From Defluviitaleaceae bacterium (GTDB lineage Bacteria > Bacillota > Clostridia > Lachnospirales > WQUN01): a stretch of DNA of 58,223 nt. How positions within the stretch are numbered: the first letter of the stretch is position 1; every line of letters begins with the position of its first letter. The DNA is taken from the NCBI GenBank assembly GCA_009779835.1, contig WRBD01000015.1, positions 1 to 58,223 of the forward strand, read 5' to 3'. The position numbers and the translations under genes are program-made. Shown here in pieces: positions 27,619-36,994 of the stretch. A model generated the notes under the pieces. That model saw only the letters and a list, made by a program, of their open reading frames with translations. It did not search any database and was not told the origin of the DNA.

Positions 27619-28857
27619 TTAAGTCCTGTAATCCCCGTTAATTCTTACGTAATCGTAAGTTAAATCGCAGCCATATGCTTCCGCGTTATACTTGCCGTCA
27701 GAAAGACCTACATCTATTGTAATTTCTTTTTCGCTTAGGATATTTTTTGCAAGGGTTTCGTCGAAATTAACACCGGTGCTTTGTTTGCAGACTTGAACGT
27801 CACCAACCAACGAGGAAAAGCTGATGTCTACGCGGGAAGGGTCGAAATTCGCTCCGCTATAGCCCATTGCGCATAATTCGCGCCCCCAGTTAGCATCCGC
27901 ACCGAACATCGCAGATTTTACAAGAGATGAACTAATTACTGCTTTTGAAAGACGCGCCGCGTCCTCTGCGCTTGCCGCGCCGTTTACACGGCAGATTAGT
28001 AACTTTGTCGCGCCTTCACCATCGCGGGCAATGTCTTTAGCAAGTTTTAAATTGATTACGTTTAATGCAGTAAGAAATTTTTCGTAATCCTCATCTTCGC
28101 TTTCGATTTTTGGATTTTTTGCTGTTCCCGATGCCAAAATCGCGCACATATCGTTGGTTGATGTATCGCCATCCACGCTTACTTGGTTGTATGAAATTGC
28201 CGCCGACGATTTGAGAGCCTTTTGCAACATTTCGGGAGAAATGGAGCAGTCGGTAGCCAAAAATGATATCATCGTTGCCATATTCGGGTTAATCATGCCC
28301 GAACCTTTGGCAATACCGCCTATTGTGACGGTTTTTCCGCCAAGCTCGAATTGCGCCGCCCAGCTTTTCGCAAAAGTGTCAGTTGTCATAATTGCTTCTG
28401 CGGCGGGAATATTATCGCGTGAAAGAGATTTCACAAGTTTAGGCATACCCGCGACAATCGCATCAACAGGCAACGGAAAACCGATTACTCCCGTAGAATT
28501 TACAATAATCTCCGACGGCTTAATGTTTAATTCTTTCGCGGCGGCGTTCACCATTTCAACGGCGGCGGCAAGCCCGCCGGGCGCGGCTGTGTTTGCGTTA
28601 CCGGAATTACAAAGGAAAGCCCGCGCTTTGCCGTTTTTCAAATGCTCAATAGTAAGCATAATCGGCGCGCCTTTCACTTTATTCGTTGTATAAACAGCGG
28701 CGGCGGAACATAATTTGTCGGCAAGAACCAACGCAAGGTCGCGCTTGTCTTTGTTTTTGCGAATACCGCAATGTATGCCCGCAACTTTAAAGCCCGGTAC
28801 GGCGGTAATCCCGCCGGACGAAAGACCCGACCAAGTTTCAATATGAAAATTTTCCAT
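27619..28857 (-). CDS. argJ: Bifunctional ornithine acetyltransferase/N-acetylglutamate synthase
   Basis: A 412-residue enzyme that moves the acetyl group from acetylornithine to glutamate, closing the cyclic arginine pathway. Self-cleavage should occur before the Thr in GSGMINPNMATMISFLATD, which then acts as nucleophile; NQVSVDGDTSTND is also conserved. The ATG at 28857 is preferred over the GTG at 28866, because the GGAG ending argC lies 8 nt before the ATG and overlaps the GTG. The gene is coupled to argC. Three unrelated genes follow before argB. No argA-type synthase is visible; ArgJ may make acetylglutamate itself. Confidence 0.95.
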   Translation of the reverse strand: MENFHIETWSGLSSGGITAVPGFKVAGIHCGIRKNKDKRDLALVLADKLCSAAAVYTTNKVKGAPIMLTIEHLKNGKARAFLCNSGNANTAAPGGLAAAVEMVNAAAKELNIKPSEIIVNSTGVIGFPLPVDAIVAGMPKLVKSLSRDNIPAAEAIMTTDTFAKSWAAQFELGGKTVTIGGIAKGSGMINPNMATMISFLATDCSISPEMLQKALKSSAAISYNQVSVDGDTSTNDMCAILASGTAKNPKIESEDEDYEKFLTALNVINLKLAKDIARDGEGATKLLICRVNGAASAEDAARLSKAVISSSLVKSAMFGADANWGRELCAMGYSGANFDPSRVDISFSSLVGDVQVCKQSTGVNFDETLAKNILSEKEITIDVGLSDGKYNAEAYGCDLTYDYVRINGDYRT

Positions 28858-28862
28858 TATAT

Positions 28863-29804
28863 TCACTCCAAACCTATACCTTCATCTAAACCACAGGCGA
28901 TATTCATGCACTGTATGGCCGCTCCGGACGCACCTTTGCCCAAGTTATCCAGCCGTGCCGCAACAATAATTTGTTCATCGTGACCGAAAACGAAAATTTC
29001 AAGGCGGTTGGTTCCGTTGCAATCGGTTGCATCCATAAAGCCGTTATCGGTTGTGGTGTCTAAGTCAAAGGGTTTTACTTGAACGAAACAGCTTTCTTCG
29101 TAATGGACAGACAAAACTTCGTGTATGTTTTGTGCCGTCATTTTTTTTGTGAATTGCGATGGCCAAAGGGGTACACTCACAATCATTCCTTGGAACATAT
29201 CGCCCACTACAGGGTAAAAAATCGGTGGTGCTTCAAGGCCGCTGATAGCTTTCATTTCGGGCTGATGTTTGTGCATAAGCCCCAGCGCGTATGGGCGCGG
29301 AGAATGATACTTGTCGCCGGTCGCGCGGTCTTTTTCGTGTGCGTCTATCAAAGCGATTCCTCCGCCTGAATATCCCGTAAGCGAAGTGCAGGAAAGCCGC
29401 TCAGACGCGGGGAGAATGCCACTTGAAACCAACGGATAAACTGTAGAAATAAATCCCGCGGCGTGACAACCGGGAACGGCAATTCTTTTGGAAGCGGCAA
29501 TATTCGCACGATGCTGTGCCGAAAGTTCCGGGAAGCCGTAAGCCCAACCGGGCGCGGTACGATGCGCCGTTGATGCGTCTATTATTAATGTATCGGCGGG
29601 GGTTGCCGCCACAGATTCACGTGCCGCATCGTCGGGCAGACACATGAATACAACGTCAGCCTCTTTAAGAAGCGGGCATTTCGCCGTAAACTTCTCGCGA
29701 ACATCGAAATCCACTTCAAGCAATTCAATATCTTTTCGCCCGCGTAATCTTGATTCTAATTTTAATCCCGTCGTGCCGTACTGTCCGTCAATAAAAACTT
29801 TCAT
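28863..29804 (-). CDS. argC: N-acetyl-gamma-glutamyl-phosphate reductase (type 2)
   Basis: A 313-residue NADPH-dependent reductase. MKVFIDGQYGTTGLKLESRL is the N-terminus of the short 'type 2' AGPR subfamily, which lacks an insertion present in the ~345-residue type 1 enzymes. The active cysteine is Cys113 in VPGCHAAGF, with HKHQPEM downstream. It is the first gene of the arginine operon, with a promoter at 29840-29868 and a tandem operator at 29877-29912. It reduces acetylglutamyl phosphate made by ArgB. Confidence 0.94.
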   Translation of the reverse strand: MKVFIDGQYGTTGLKLESRLRGRKDIELLEVDFDVREKFTAKCPLLKEADVVFMCLPDDAARESVAATPADTLIIDASTAHRTAPGWAYGFPELSAQHRANIAASKRIAVPGCHAAGFISTVYPLVSSGILPASERLSCTSLTGYSGGGIALIDAHEKDRATGDKYHSPRPYALGLMHKHQPEMKAISGLEAPPIFYPVVGDMFQGMIVSVPLWPSQFTKKMTAQNIHEVLSVHYEESCFVQVKPFDLDTTTDNGFMDATDCNGTNRLEIFVFGHDEQIIVAARLDNLGKGASGAAIQCMNIACGLDEGIGLE

Positions 29805-29839
29805 TTATATCGCGTCCTTTTTTTAACTTGTATTTTGAC

Positions 29840-29868
29840 ACTTTATCACAAGGAAAAAAATTGCGCAA
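29840..29868 (-). promoter_or_regulatory. argC operon promoter
   Basis: Minus strand: TTGCGC (29863-29868), 17-nt spacer, TAAAGT (29840-29845); predicted start near 29833, about 30 nt before the ATG at 29804. The twin operator begins 8 nt upstream of the -35. The cpgS-like promoter has the same spacing. Confidence 0.65.
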
Positions 29869-29876
29869 GAGTTTTT

Positions 29877-29912
29877 TGCATGAATATTCATTTCTTTTTG
29901 CATGGATATGCA
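29877..29912 (-). promoter_or_regulatory. Tandem ARG-box-like operator upstream of argC
   Basis: On the minus strand two 14-nt dyads, TGCATATCCATGCA (29899-29912) and TGAATATTCATGCA (29877-29890), are separated by 8 nt, so centres lie 22 bp apart. ArgR/AhrC operators are TGAAT-N4-ATTCA-type boxes in pairs about 21 bp apart, and these fit that plan with ATGCA half-sites. The upstream box overlaps the end of the ygiQ coding region. A nearly identical pair occurs at 51601-51636. Confidence 0.65.
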
Positions 29913-31696
29913 TTCTTCGTTTTTTTCGCGGGACGAATTAACGCCTTTGGGTGATATCCAATTAAATCTTTGCGCCCGGCTTTAATCAACGCGTTTTTTA
30001 CAATTTCTTGGTTTGCGGGCAGACGATATTGAATTAATGCACGTTGCGTTGTTTTTTCGTGCTGGCTTTTTGGAACAAAAACGCGTTTACCCGTGCGCGG
30101 GTCAAGGCCGGTGTAGTACATGCACGTCGAAAGTGTGCCGGGGGTCGGGTAAAAATCCTGAACTTGCTCGGGTTTTGAGTTTGTGCTTTGAAGATATTCG
30201 GCAAGTTCAATTGCGTCATTCAAAGTACATCCGGGGTGACTGGACATTAAATACGGTACAAGATATTGCTCTTTGCCGATTTTCTTGTTCACCGCTTCAA
30301 ATTTTGCGGCAAATTTTTTGTATTCGCAAAAATCCGGCTTTCCCATAAATGATAAAACTTTTGCGGAAACGTGTTCGGGGGCAACTTTCAACCGTCCGCT
30401 TATGTGATGTGCGCAAAGTTCCTGTATAAAAATATCACAGTGCGGGTCGTGCATTAAATAATCGTAGCGAAGACCTGAGCGTATGAAAACTTTTTTTATA
30501 TTTGGAAGTTCGCGTAAATTTTTTAGCAATTTTAAATAATCCGTGTGCTCGATTTTTAAATTCGGACAGGGTTTAGGGAACAGGCATTGACGTTTATTGC
30601 AAGGGCGGCCGCAAGGCGGGCTTCGGAAATTTGCGGTGGGGCCGCCAATATCGTGAATATAGCCCTTAAACAGCGGGTCGTGTGTGAAATTTGTTGCTTC
30701 CGCGATAATTGATTTATGGCTTCGTGCTTGTACAATCCTCCCTTGGTGGAAACTTAACGAACAAAAATTGCAACCGCCAAAGCATCCTCGATGAGCGGTT
30801 ATGCTGAATTTAACCTCTTCGATTGCTGGAACGCCGCCGCTTTTATCGTACATCGGGTGAACACCGCGTGTGTATGGCAAAGAATAAACTCTGTCCAGTT
30901 CGGCGGCGGTAAGCGGTTTTGCGGGACGATTTTGTACTACAAAGTTGTTTGCATAATCTTCCACTAAGATTTTCGCGGTTAAATAATCCGTGTTGTTATA
31001 CTGCTCCATAAAACTTCGTGCGTATTCCTTTTTTGCCGCCGAAGTCGGCTCTTTTATTGCTTTGAAAGGCGGCAAAATTAGCGGTTCTTGTAAAAAAGAA
31101 ATATCTTTCGTTTTGAAAACCGTTCCGTCTATAAAAGTTATATCCTTTACGGCAATTCCGCTTTCTAATGCTTCGGCAATTTCTATAATTTGCTTTTCTC
31201 CCATTCCATAAACAATTAAATCTGCCGCCGCGTCCAAAAGAATCGAACGACGCACGGCATTGTCCCAATAATCATAATGCGCAAGTCTGCGTAAACTCGC
31301 TTCAAGCCCGCCAAGAATTATCGGAATATCCTTGTAAACCTCTCGGATTTTATTTGAATACACAATGCTTGCGCGATTTGGTCTTTTTCCTATCTCTCCG
31401 CCGGGTGAAAACGCGTCCGTTTTGCGCTTGTGCAACGAAACCGTGTAATGATTAACCATAGAATCAATATTTCCGCCCGTAACAAGAAACCCTAACCGCG
31501 GCTTGCCGAAGCGCGTAAAATCCGCCGTGGTTTTCCAATCCGGTTGTGCCAAAACCGCAACAGAAAACCCATTTGATTCAAGCACACGCGCAATAATCGC
31601 CGCTCCGAATGATGGATGGTCAACATATGCGTCGCCCGTAACAAGAACGAAGTCGGGATTCTTTATTTCTTGCGCGGTAGTCGGCAAAAACGCCAT
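29888..31696 (-). CDS. YgiQ-family radical SAM protein
   Basis: A 602-residue protein with the YgiQ layout: an N-terminal cobalamin-binding-like domain (DFVLVTGDAYVDHPSFGAAI), then a radical SAM core near residue 300 with CFGGCNFC binding the 4Fe-4S cluster. An additional Cys-rich stretch (PPCGRPCNKRQCLFPKPC) follows. The C-terminal tail is Lys-rich. AAGGTG precedes the ATG. The reaction of this family is not established. The last codons overlap the twin arginine operator. It is divergent from tmcAL. Confidence 0.88.
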   Translation of the reverse strand: MAFLPTTAQEIKNPDFVLVTGDAYVDHPSFGAAIIARVLESNGFSVAVLAQPDWKTTADFTRFGKPRLGFLVTGGNIDSMVNHYTVSLHKRKTDAFSPGGEIGKRPNRASIVYSNKIREVYKDIPIILGGLEASLRRLAHYDYWDNAVRRSILLDAAADLIVYGMGEKQIIEIAEALESGIAVKDITFIDGTVFKTKDISFLQEPLILPPFKAIKEPTSAAKKEYARSFMEQYNNTDYLTAKILVEDYANNFVVQNRPAKPLTAAELDRVYSLPYTRGVHPMYDKSGGVPAIEEVKFSITAHRGCFGGCNFCSLSFHQGRIVQARSHKSIIAEATNFTHDPLFKGYIHDIGGPTANFRSPPCGRPCNKRQCLFPKPCPNLKIEHTDYLKLLKNLRELPNIKKVFIRSGLRYDYLMHDPHCDIFIQELCAHHISGRLKVAPEHVSAKVLSFMGKPDFCEYKKFAAKFEAVNKKIGKEQYLVPYLMSSHPGCTLNDAIELAEYLQSTNSKPEQVQDFYPTPGTLSTCMYYTGLDPRTGKRVFVPKSQHEKTTQRALIQYRLPANQEIVKNALIKAGRKDLIGYHPKALIRPAKKTKNAYPCKKK

Positions 31697-31767
31697 TTAC
31701 ATCACACCTTTTTATCTATATGTACATCTGCTATCATAGTGAGTATAACACAATGAAGGTGATTTTT

Positions 31768-32979
31768 ATGCAAGCAGTAGGCGTTGTTGTGGAATTTAAT
31801 CCTTTGCACAACGGACATATTGAACATATGCGCGAAACACGAGAAATTTCCGGGCGTGAAAAAATTATCGCTGTTATGAGTGGAAATTTTGTACAGCGCG
31901 GAGAACCCGCCATTTGTGATAAGTGGCGGAGAACGAAAATGGCACTGCTTTCCGGTGTTGATATTGTGATTGAAATTCCCGTGCCGTATGTGATTGCGGG
32001 CGCGGATTATTTTGCGCGGGCAAGCGTCGGCTTACTGGCGGCGACAGATGTGGTTGACGCGCTCAGTTTCGGTAGCGAGTCGGGCGATATTCAGGCGATA
32101 AAAGAAGCAGGGCGCGTGCTTGCAGAAGAACCGCCCATGTATAAGGAAACTTTACGCAAAAGTTTGAGAAAGGGACAATCTTTTGCAGCGGCGCGGGGCG
32201 CGGCACTCGAAACTTGTTTGAGTGAAATCTCACATTTTCGCTGTGCGAAAACGTTCGCAAAAATCCCCGAAGGTTTGCTGACCAAGCCGAATAACTGTCT
32301 TGCGATAGAATATTGCAAAGCGTTGCGTCTTTTGGGTGTACCGATGGCGATTTATACAACGCACAGAAAAAGCGGCGGGCCATCTGCTACGAAAACTCGG
32401 CGCGAGTTCTTTTCGGCAGAACCCAACGACATGAACGAGCATCTGCCCGCACACGCTTTAGAAATTCTGAAAGAAGCCCGTGAATGCGGCGAGATTGCAA
32501 CCCTTGACGGCTTCTCCGATATATTTCGCTATTTATTATGTACGCGTGATTTTAATTTAGGTGAGGGATTGGAAAACAGATTTCGGAAGTTATGCGGGAA
32601 TTTTTCTAAAATCTCCGAGTTTTTAACCGCCGTAAAAACCAAGAGATACACCCTAACGCGTCTGCAACGCGCCGTTTTGGGAATAATTTTGGGAATAAGC
32701 ACGGCAGACATGGATTTTTATGAAAGCAACGGCGGCCCGGGATATATTCGCGTACTTGGTTTTCGCAAAGAAAGCGCGGACTTGCTTGGCGAAATGACAA
32801 AAAAAGCTACACTGCCCGTGATAACCCACGGCGCGGCAATCGACACAATTTTATTATCAGGCACAGCGTCAGCAAAAATGTTGGCAAAAGAATTGGAAGC
32901 CGGCGATATATATCGGTGTGTTACAGGCCATCCCGGCGGATACAGAAGCGAACGCGCCAATGGTATAATAGTAATGTAA
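31768..32979 (+). CDS. tmcAL: tRNA(Met) cytidine acetate ligase
   Basis: A 403-residue nucleotidyltransferase-fold enzyme that forms N4-acetylcytidine at the wobble base of elongator tRNA-Met from acetate and ATP. The N-terminal VGVVVEFNPLHNGH carries the HxGH adenylate motif (His14-His17), and VMSGNFVQRGEPAICDKW is diagnostic. The ATG at 31768 is chosen because GAAGGTGA ends 5 nt before it; upstream in-frame ATGs have no ribosome site. The length (~400) then matches the family. It is transcribed divergently from ygiQ. Confidence 0.92.
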   Translation: MQAVGVVVEFNPLHNGHIEHMRETREISGREKIIAVMSGNFVQRGEPAICDKWRRTKMALLSGVDIVIEIPVPYVIAGADYFARASVGLLAATDVVDALSFGSESGDIQAIKEAGRVLAEEPPMYKETLRKSLRKGQSFAAARGAALETCLSEISHFRCAKTFAKIPEGLLTKPNNCLAIEYCKALRLLGVPMAIYTTHRKSGGPSATKTRREFFSAEPNDMNEHLPAHALEILKEARECGEIATLDGFSDIFRYLLCTRDFNLGEGLENRFRKLCGNFSKISEFLTAVKTKRYTLTRLQRAVLGIILGISTADMDFYESNGGPGYIRVLGFRKESADLLGEMTKKATLPVITHGAAIDTILLSGTASAKMLAKELEAGDIYRCVTGHPGGYRSERANGIIVM

Positions 32980-33013
32980 AAAATCGTATATTCGTTGCGA
33001 GAAGCCCCGCGGT

Positions 33014-33523
33014 TTACTCATCTATCGGTATTCGCATTTCATAGGTGTAGTCATCATCTGTACGGGTGATTCTTCCCACGTATACATATGAAAAAAACTG
33101 TGACAGGTTTGCACGGTGGGTTTCGGCGTTGTTAAGGTCATTTGTGCGGCTGACAATTAGGAGCTCTTGGTGTTCGTAGTTTATGCGGGTTAAGGATGTG
33201 TTTTCCGGTGTTGCGGATTGAATGAAGTCAAGCGAATTAACATCAAAAGCGGCGGGAAGAATTTCTGAAAGAAATTCTTCTATATAGGTAGCTTGGGTGC
33301 GGGCGGATTGTAATTCTGCTGCCATTTCGGAGGGTGCAGTATCGAATGCGGAAAGTTTTTTGGAAAGTTCGCTGTGGTGATTACGGATTTGTTTTTCCCA
33401 AGCGTTCAACAAAAAAATTCCCGTAATCAATAATAAAAAAATTGCGGTCTGCGCAAACGCAAGATTTTTTATTAGAGATTTACGGGCTTTGGCTTTTTGT
33501 GCCCACTCCGGCAGTAGGTTCAT
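33014..33523 (-). CDS. PilN-like bitopic membrane protein
   Basis: A 169-residue protein starting MNLLPEWAQ, with one membrane helix (about 20-40), a coiled coil (about 45-90) and a C-terminal beta-alpha domain. This is the layout of PilN/GspL-type fimbrial assembly proteins, and the opening 'NLLP' is a hallmark. No other type IV pilus genes are in the window, so the role is uncertain. The start overlaps the stop of the upstream gene (ATGA), implying coupling. It ends 34 nt from the convergent tmcAL gene with no clear terminator between. Confidence 0.5.
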   Translation of the reverse strand: MNLLPEWAQKAKARKSLIKNLAFAQTAIFLLLITGIFLLNAWEKQIRNHHSELSKKLSAFDTAPSEMAAELQSARTQATYIEEFLSEILPAAFDVNSLDFIQSATPENTSLTRINYEHQELLIVSRTNDLNNAETHRANLSQFFSYVYVGRITRTDDDYTYEMRIPIDE

Positions 33524-34020
33524 CTGCCTCGCAGTTGTTGGCGGTTTTCGTATATTACATCTGAAATTTGGTTGAAGTATTCAATTACTTTTTTATGTTG
33601 CTCTTCCATGTTTGCCATATACGCCTTGATTTGTTCCTCTGCATCTTTTAGCATCGAATCGGCGTAGTCCATGGCGTTTAGGCGAAGGTCGCGGGCATTT
33701 TTTTTGGATTCTTCCACTGTTTCGGAAGCTTGGTCCGAGGCACGGCGGAAAATTTCGTGATTGCTTGTGCGAATTTTTGCCTCGTTTTCAGCGGCTTCAA
33801 GAATGCCCTGCGCTTTTCGCTCGGCCTCTGCAACAATGCGGTCATGGTCACCTAAAATCCTTTGCGCCGAACGTATGTCGTCGGGCAAATTCAGGCGAAT
33901 TTCATTTAAAATGTCTAAAACCCGTTCTTTCTCCACCGATATTTTATTGGTGAAGGGCAGACTTTTACTGGTTTCAAGCACTTCTTCTATGTCGTCCAAA
34001 TAATCAAGTAGTGCATCCAT
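33520..34020 (-). CDS. Coiled-coil 'ATPase-like' protein downstream of rsmD
   Basis: A 166-residue, highly charged helical protein (MDALLDYLDDIEEVLETS..., then repeated ...AEAERKAQGILEAAENEAK heptads). Proteins of this type commonly follow rsmD in Clostridia and are often labelled ATPase, although no Walker motif is present here. It resembles DivIVA or ATP-synthase b-type stalks only in being coiled coil. It is co-transcribed with rsmD (15-nt gap) and coupled to the PilN-like gene. Function unknown. Confidence 0.65.
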   Translation of the reverse strand: MDALLDYLDDIEEVLETSKSLPFTNKISVEKERVLDILNEIRLNLPDDIRSAQRILGDHDRIVAEAERKAQGILEAAENEAKIRTSNHEIFRRASDQASETVEESKKNARDLRLNAMDYADSMLKDAEEQIKAYMANMEEQHKKVIEYFNQISDVIYENRQQLRGR

Positions 34021-34035
34021 GCATTTTTCATCCTC

Positions 34036-34566
34036 TCACGAGAAAAATAAAAAGTTTGTACGCCCGTAAACGCGGGTGGAAGTTAATAAAAATCCGGGGA
34101 ATTCAAGTTCGGTGCTTCGCTCTGTTTCCGCGATGATTACGCCGTTTTCGGCAAGTAGGTTTGTACGGGAAATTTCTTGCATTGTTTGTACTAAAAGCTT
34201 TGAATCATACGGTGGGTCCAGAAAAATTATATCAAATTGACGACCGGACAGCAGAGATATTGCTTTTTCCACCGATGCTTCGATTATTTCCGCGTTTTGC
34301 AGTTTAGTTTTCGTCAGATTTTCTTTTACGGCTTTAAGTGCGGGCGAGGCGTTTTCTATAAAGACCGCTTCTTTCGCGCCGCGAGACAACGCTTCTATTC
34401 CGATTGCGCCGCTACCGCAAAAAATATCTAAAAAACGTGCGCCTTTTATGCGCGGCGCAATTATGTTAAAAAGACTCTCTTTTGCTCTGTCGGCGGTTGG
34501 GCGCGTGTTTGTACCCTGTGGCGCAACAAGCGCGGTTCGCCTTGCGCTTCCCGCGATTACACGCAA
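34036..34566 (-). CDS. rsmD: 16S rRNA (guanine966-N2)-methyltransferase
   Basis: A 176-residue Rossmann-fold methyltransferase. MRVIAGSARRTALVAP and TRPTADRAKESLFNI are the family N-terminus; FLDIFCGSGAIGIEALSRGA is the SAM loop; FLDPPY is the catalytic motif for an exocyclic amino group. The start is TTG at 34566, with AAAGGGTG upstream. The coaD gene usual after rsmD is absent and replaced by the coiled-coil gene. Confidence 0.92.
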   Translation of the reverse strand: MRVIAGSARRTALVAPQGTNTRPTADRAKESLFNIIAPRIKGARFLDIFCGSGAIGIEALSRGAKEAVFIENASPALKAVKENLTKTKLQNAEIIEASVEKAISLLSGRQFDIIFLDPPYDSKLLVQTMQEISRTNLLAENGVIIAETERSTELEFPGFLLTSTRVYGRTNFLFFS

Positions 34567-34642
34567 AAAAATCGCACCCTTTCATTTATGCAACACGATT
34601 ATAGACAAAATTTTTACATAAGTAAACTATTTTTCTAAAAGA

Positions 34643-36886
34643 CTACGATGGAATTGTTTCATACATATCTTTTAATCGCCGCGCAAGTGCAGTGTAGCGG
34701 TTTGTTACGCGATTGTTGTCAACCATGCGGTGCATTGTTTCGGAACTGCCGATGATTACGGCAAGTTCACGGGCACGGGTTACGGCAGTATAAAGAAGAT
34801 TCCGCGTAAGAAGCATGGGTGGGCCGCTTACAATGGGGATTATCACCACTCGGTACTCGCTACCCTGTGATTTGTGAACGGTTACGGCGTAGGCAAGCTC
34901 AAGCTCGTCGAGTTGTGAGAAACTGTAATTTACGCGGCGGTTATCGTCGAACAAAACGGTCAGGCCGTCTTCGTCGTCGATAGCGCGGATTATTCCCATG
35001 TCGCCGTTGAAAACGCCTTCGCCGAAATCCATTCGTTCTCCGCGCGCGCTAAAGCTTTCCCATGTAGCGTCGTAATTATTGCGAATTTGCATCACCTTAT
35101 CTCCCTCGCGGAAAATTACCGTACCGTATTCGCGTTCGCGTTTTTTCGGGGAAGGCGGATTTAAATTTGCCTGTAAAACGGCATTCAACTGCGTTACGCC
35201 AAGCACGGATTTCCGCATTGGCGTAAGCACTTGAATATCGTGAAGTGAATCGAAATTTTTATACGCGGGTAAACGATTTGTTATTAAATCTAAGATAGTG
35301 CGCGTCACATCATCGGGGTTCTGACGCGGCATAAAGAAAAAATCTTTTTCCTTGTTGTTTAAAGCGGGGTACTCGCCCTTGTTAATGCGGTGCGCGTTTG
35401 TGATAATCGCGCTTTCGGCGGCTTGACGAAATACTTCAGTAAGCCGCGCAACGGGCAAACATCCGGAATTAATCAAGTCCTTTAAAACATTTCCCGCACC
35501 GACTGACGGCAACTGGTCTACATCGCCGACTAAAATCAAACGCGTTCCTTCCGCAATCGCATCCAAAAGACTTTTCATAAGAATAATATCAATCATCGAA
35601 GATTCATCTACAATCAGAACATCCGTTTCAAGGGGACTTTCCTCGTTTTTGCGAAAAGTCTGCCGCCGCGAGTATTCCGACATAAACTCAACTTCAAGCA
35701 AACGATGAATCGTCTTTGCCTCGCGCCCCGTGGCTTCGCTCATTCTTTTCGCCGCACGCCCGGTAGGCGCGGCAAGCGTAACCGAAAGCTCTTGCTGCTC
35801 CAACATACTGATGATTGTGTTAATCGCGGTGGTTTTCCCCGTTCCCGGCCCGCCTGTCAAAATCAACACACCCTTTGAAATCGCCGCTGTCACGGCTCTT
35901 TCTTGCCCCTCAGATAATTTTATAGCACTTGGCGGAAGAGGTTTTTTATTTTTTAATTCTTGTGAACACGCAACATTAAGCGCGATTAATTTTCGCGCGA
36001 CTTTTAATTCGGCGTAATACAACGCGCTTACAAATACAAGCGGCTCTTCTTCATCTTCGATTTTTTCGCGAACAATATGGCGCTCCATTTGCATTCGTGC
36101 GAGTTCGTTTTCGACGAGGGCTTGCGGACACAGCAAGAGTTCCGCGGCTTGACGGGTCAGCGCGGATGTTGGCATATATGTATGGCCATCGTTTGTGGCT
36201 TCCCACAGGCAGAAGCGCACGCCGGCGGAAATGCGTTCGGGTGAGTCGCGGGAAACGCCTAAACGATAGGCGATTGCATCGGCGGTTTTAAAGCCGATTC
36301 CATCTATATCATCGGCAAGACGGTAGGGGTTTTGCTTTACAAGTTCGATTGTGTCTTCCTTATAACGTTTGAAAATTTTCATTGCCGCACCCGCGGTTAT
36401 TCCGTTTTCTTGCAGAAATAACATTGCACGGCGTTGGTCGTGTTGCGCGTGAAAGCATTCTGCCATCATCAACGCTTTTTTCAGGCTGATTCCGCGAATG
36501 CGCGAAAGTTTTTCCGGGTCATTTTCGATTACATCAAAAGTATTTTCGCCGAAACGCGCAACAATTTGCCGCGCCGTTTTCGCGCCGATTCCCTTAATCA
36601 CGCCGGACGCAAGATATTTTTCAATGCCCGCAAGGGTGCTTGGCTTAACGCGCTCGGCTTTCTGTACGGAAAACTGCCGCCCGTATTTCGGGTTAACAAC
36701 AAAAGCACCGGAAATTTTTATGCTCTCGCCTTCAAGCGGATTTGTCAAATAACCGGTACATGTTATATCTTCGTCGTTTTCGGAATCCGGCGAACGCAAA
36801 GAAAAAACGGTGTACCCGTTTTCCTCGTTGTGAAAAATTATGCTTTCCAGCATCCCCTCAAGGGCTTCGGTTTTTTCATCATTCAT
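34643..36886 (-). CDS. recD2: RecD-like DNA helicase RecD2
   Basis: A 747-residue SF1B 5'-3' helicase without RecBC partners. An N-terminal OB-like region (residues 1-80) and helix-hairpin-helix repeats (about 95-215) mark RecD2. Walker A is LTGGPGTGKTT (about residue 342-352), Walker B VLIVDESSMID, and the late motifs LAYAVTVHKSQGSEY and YTAVTRARE. Length is typical (~740). No strong ribosome site precedes the ATG at 36886. It probably acts in repair and replication-fork processing. Confidence 0.93.
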   Translation of the reverse strand: MNDEKTEALEGMLESIIFHNEENGYTVFSLRSPDSENDEDITCTGYLTNPLEGESIKISGAFVVNPKYGRQFSVQKAERVKPSTLAGIEKYLASGVIKGIGAKTARQIVARFGENTFDVIENDPEKLSRIRGISLKKALMMAECFHAQHDQRRAMLFLQENGITAGAAMKIFKRYKEDTIELVKQNPYRLADDIDGIGFKTADAIAYRLGVSRDSPERISAGVRFCLWEATNDGHTYMPTSALTRQAAELLLCPQALVENELARMQMERHIVREKIEDEEEPLVFVSALYYAELKVARKLIALNVACSQELKNKKPLPPSAIKLSEGQERAVTAAISKGVLILTGGPGTGKTTAINTIISMLEQQELSVTLAAPTGRAAKRMSEATGREAKTIHRLLEVEFMSEYSRRQTFRKNEESPLETDVLIVDESSMIDIILMKSLLDAIAEGTRLILVGDVDQLPSVGAGNVLKDLINSGCLPVARLTEVFRQAAESAIITNAHRINKGEYPALNNKEKDFFFMPRQNPDDVTRTILDLITNRLPAYKNFDSLHDIQVLTPMRKSVLGVTQLNAVLQANLNPPSPKKREREYGTVIFREGDKVMQIRNNYDATWESFSARGERMDFGEGVFNGDMGIIRAIDDEDGLTVLFDDNRRVNYSFSQLDELELAYAVTVHKSQGSEYRVVIIPIVSGPPMLLTRNLLYTAVTRARELAVIIGSSETMHRMVDNNRVTNRYTALARRLKDMYETIPS

Positions 36887-36994
36887 GCGGAGATTGTAAC
36901 ATGAATGTCATATTTTTTTCAAACTTAACTCTATTTCCTCAAATTACCTTTTTGTGATAGAATCATGTTAAGGAATTCGCAAAGGGTGATTTTA

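Noticed and set aside
29881-29890. Zero-spaced palindrome TGAATATTCA read as a single operator core
   Set aside because: The second copy at 51605-51614 has lost this symmetry (TGAATATTTA), while the 5-4-5 dyad TGAAT-N4-ATGCA is kept in both, so the ARG-box reading fits better.
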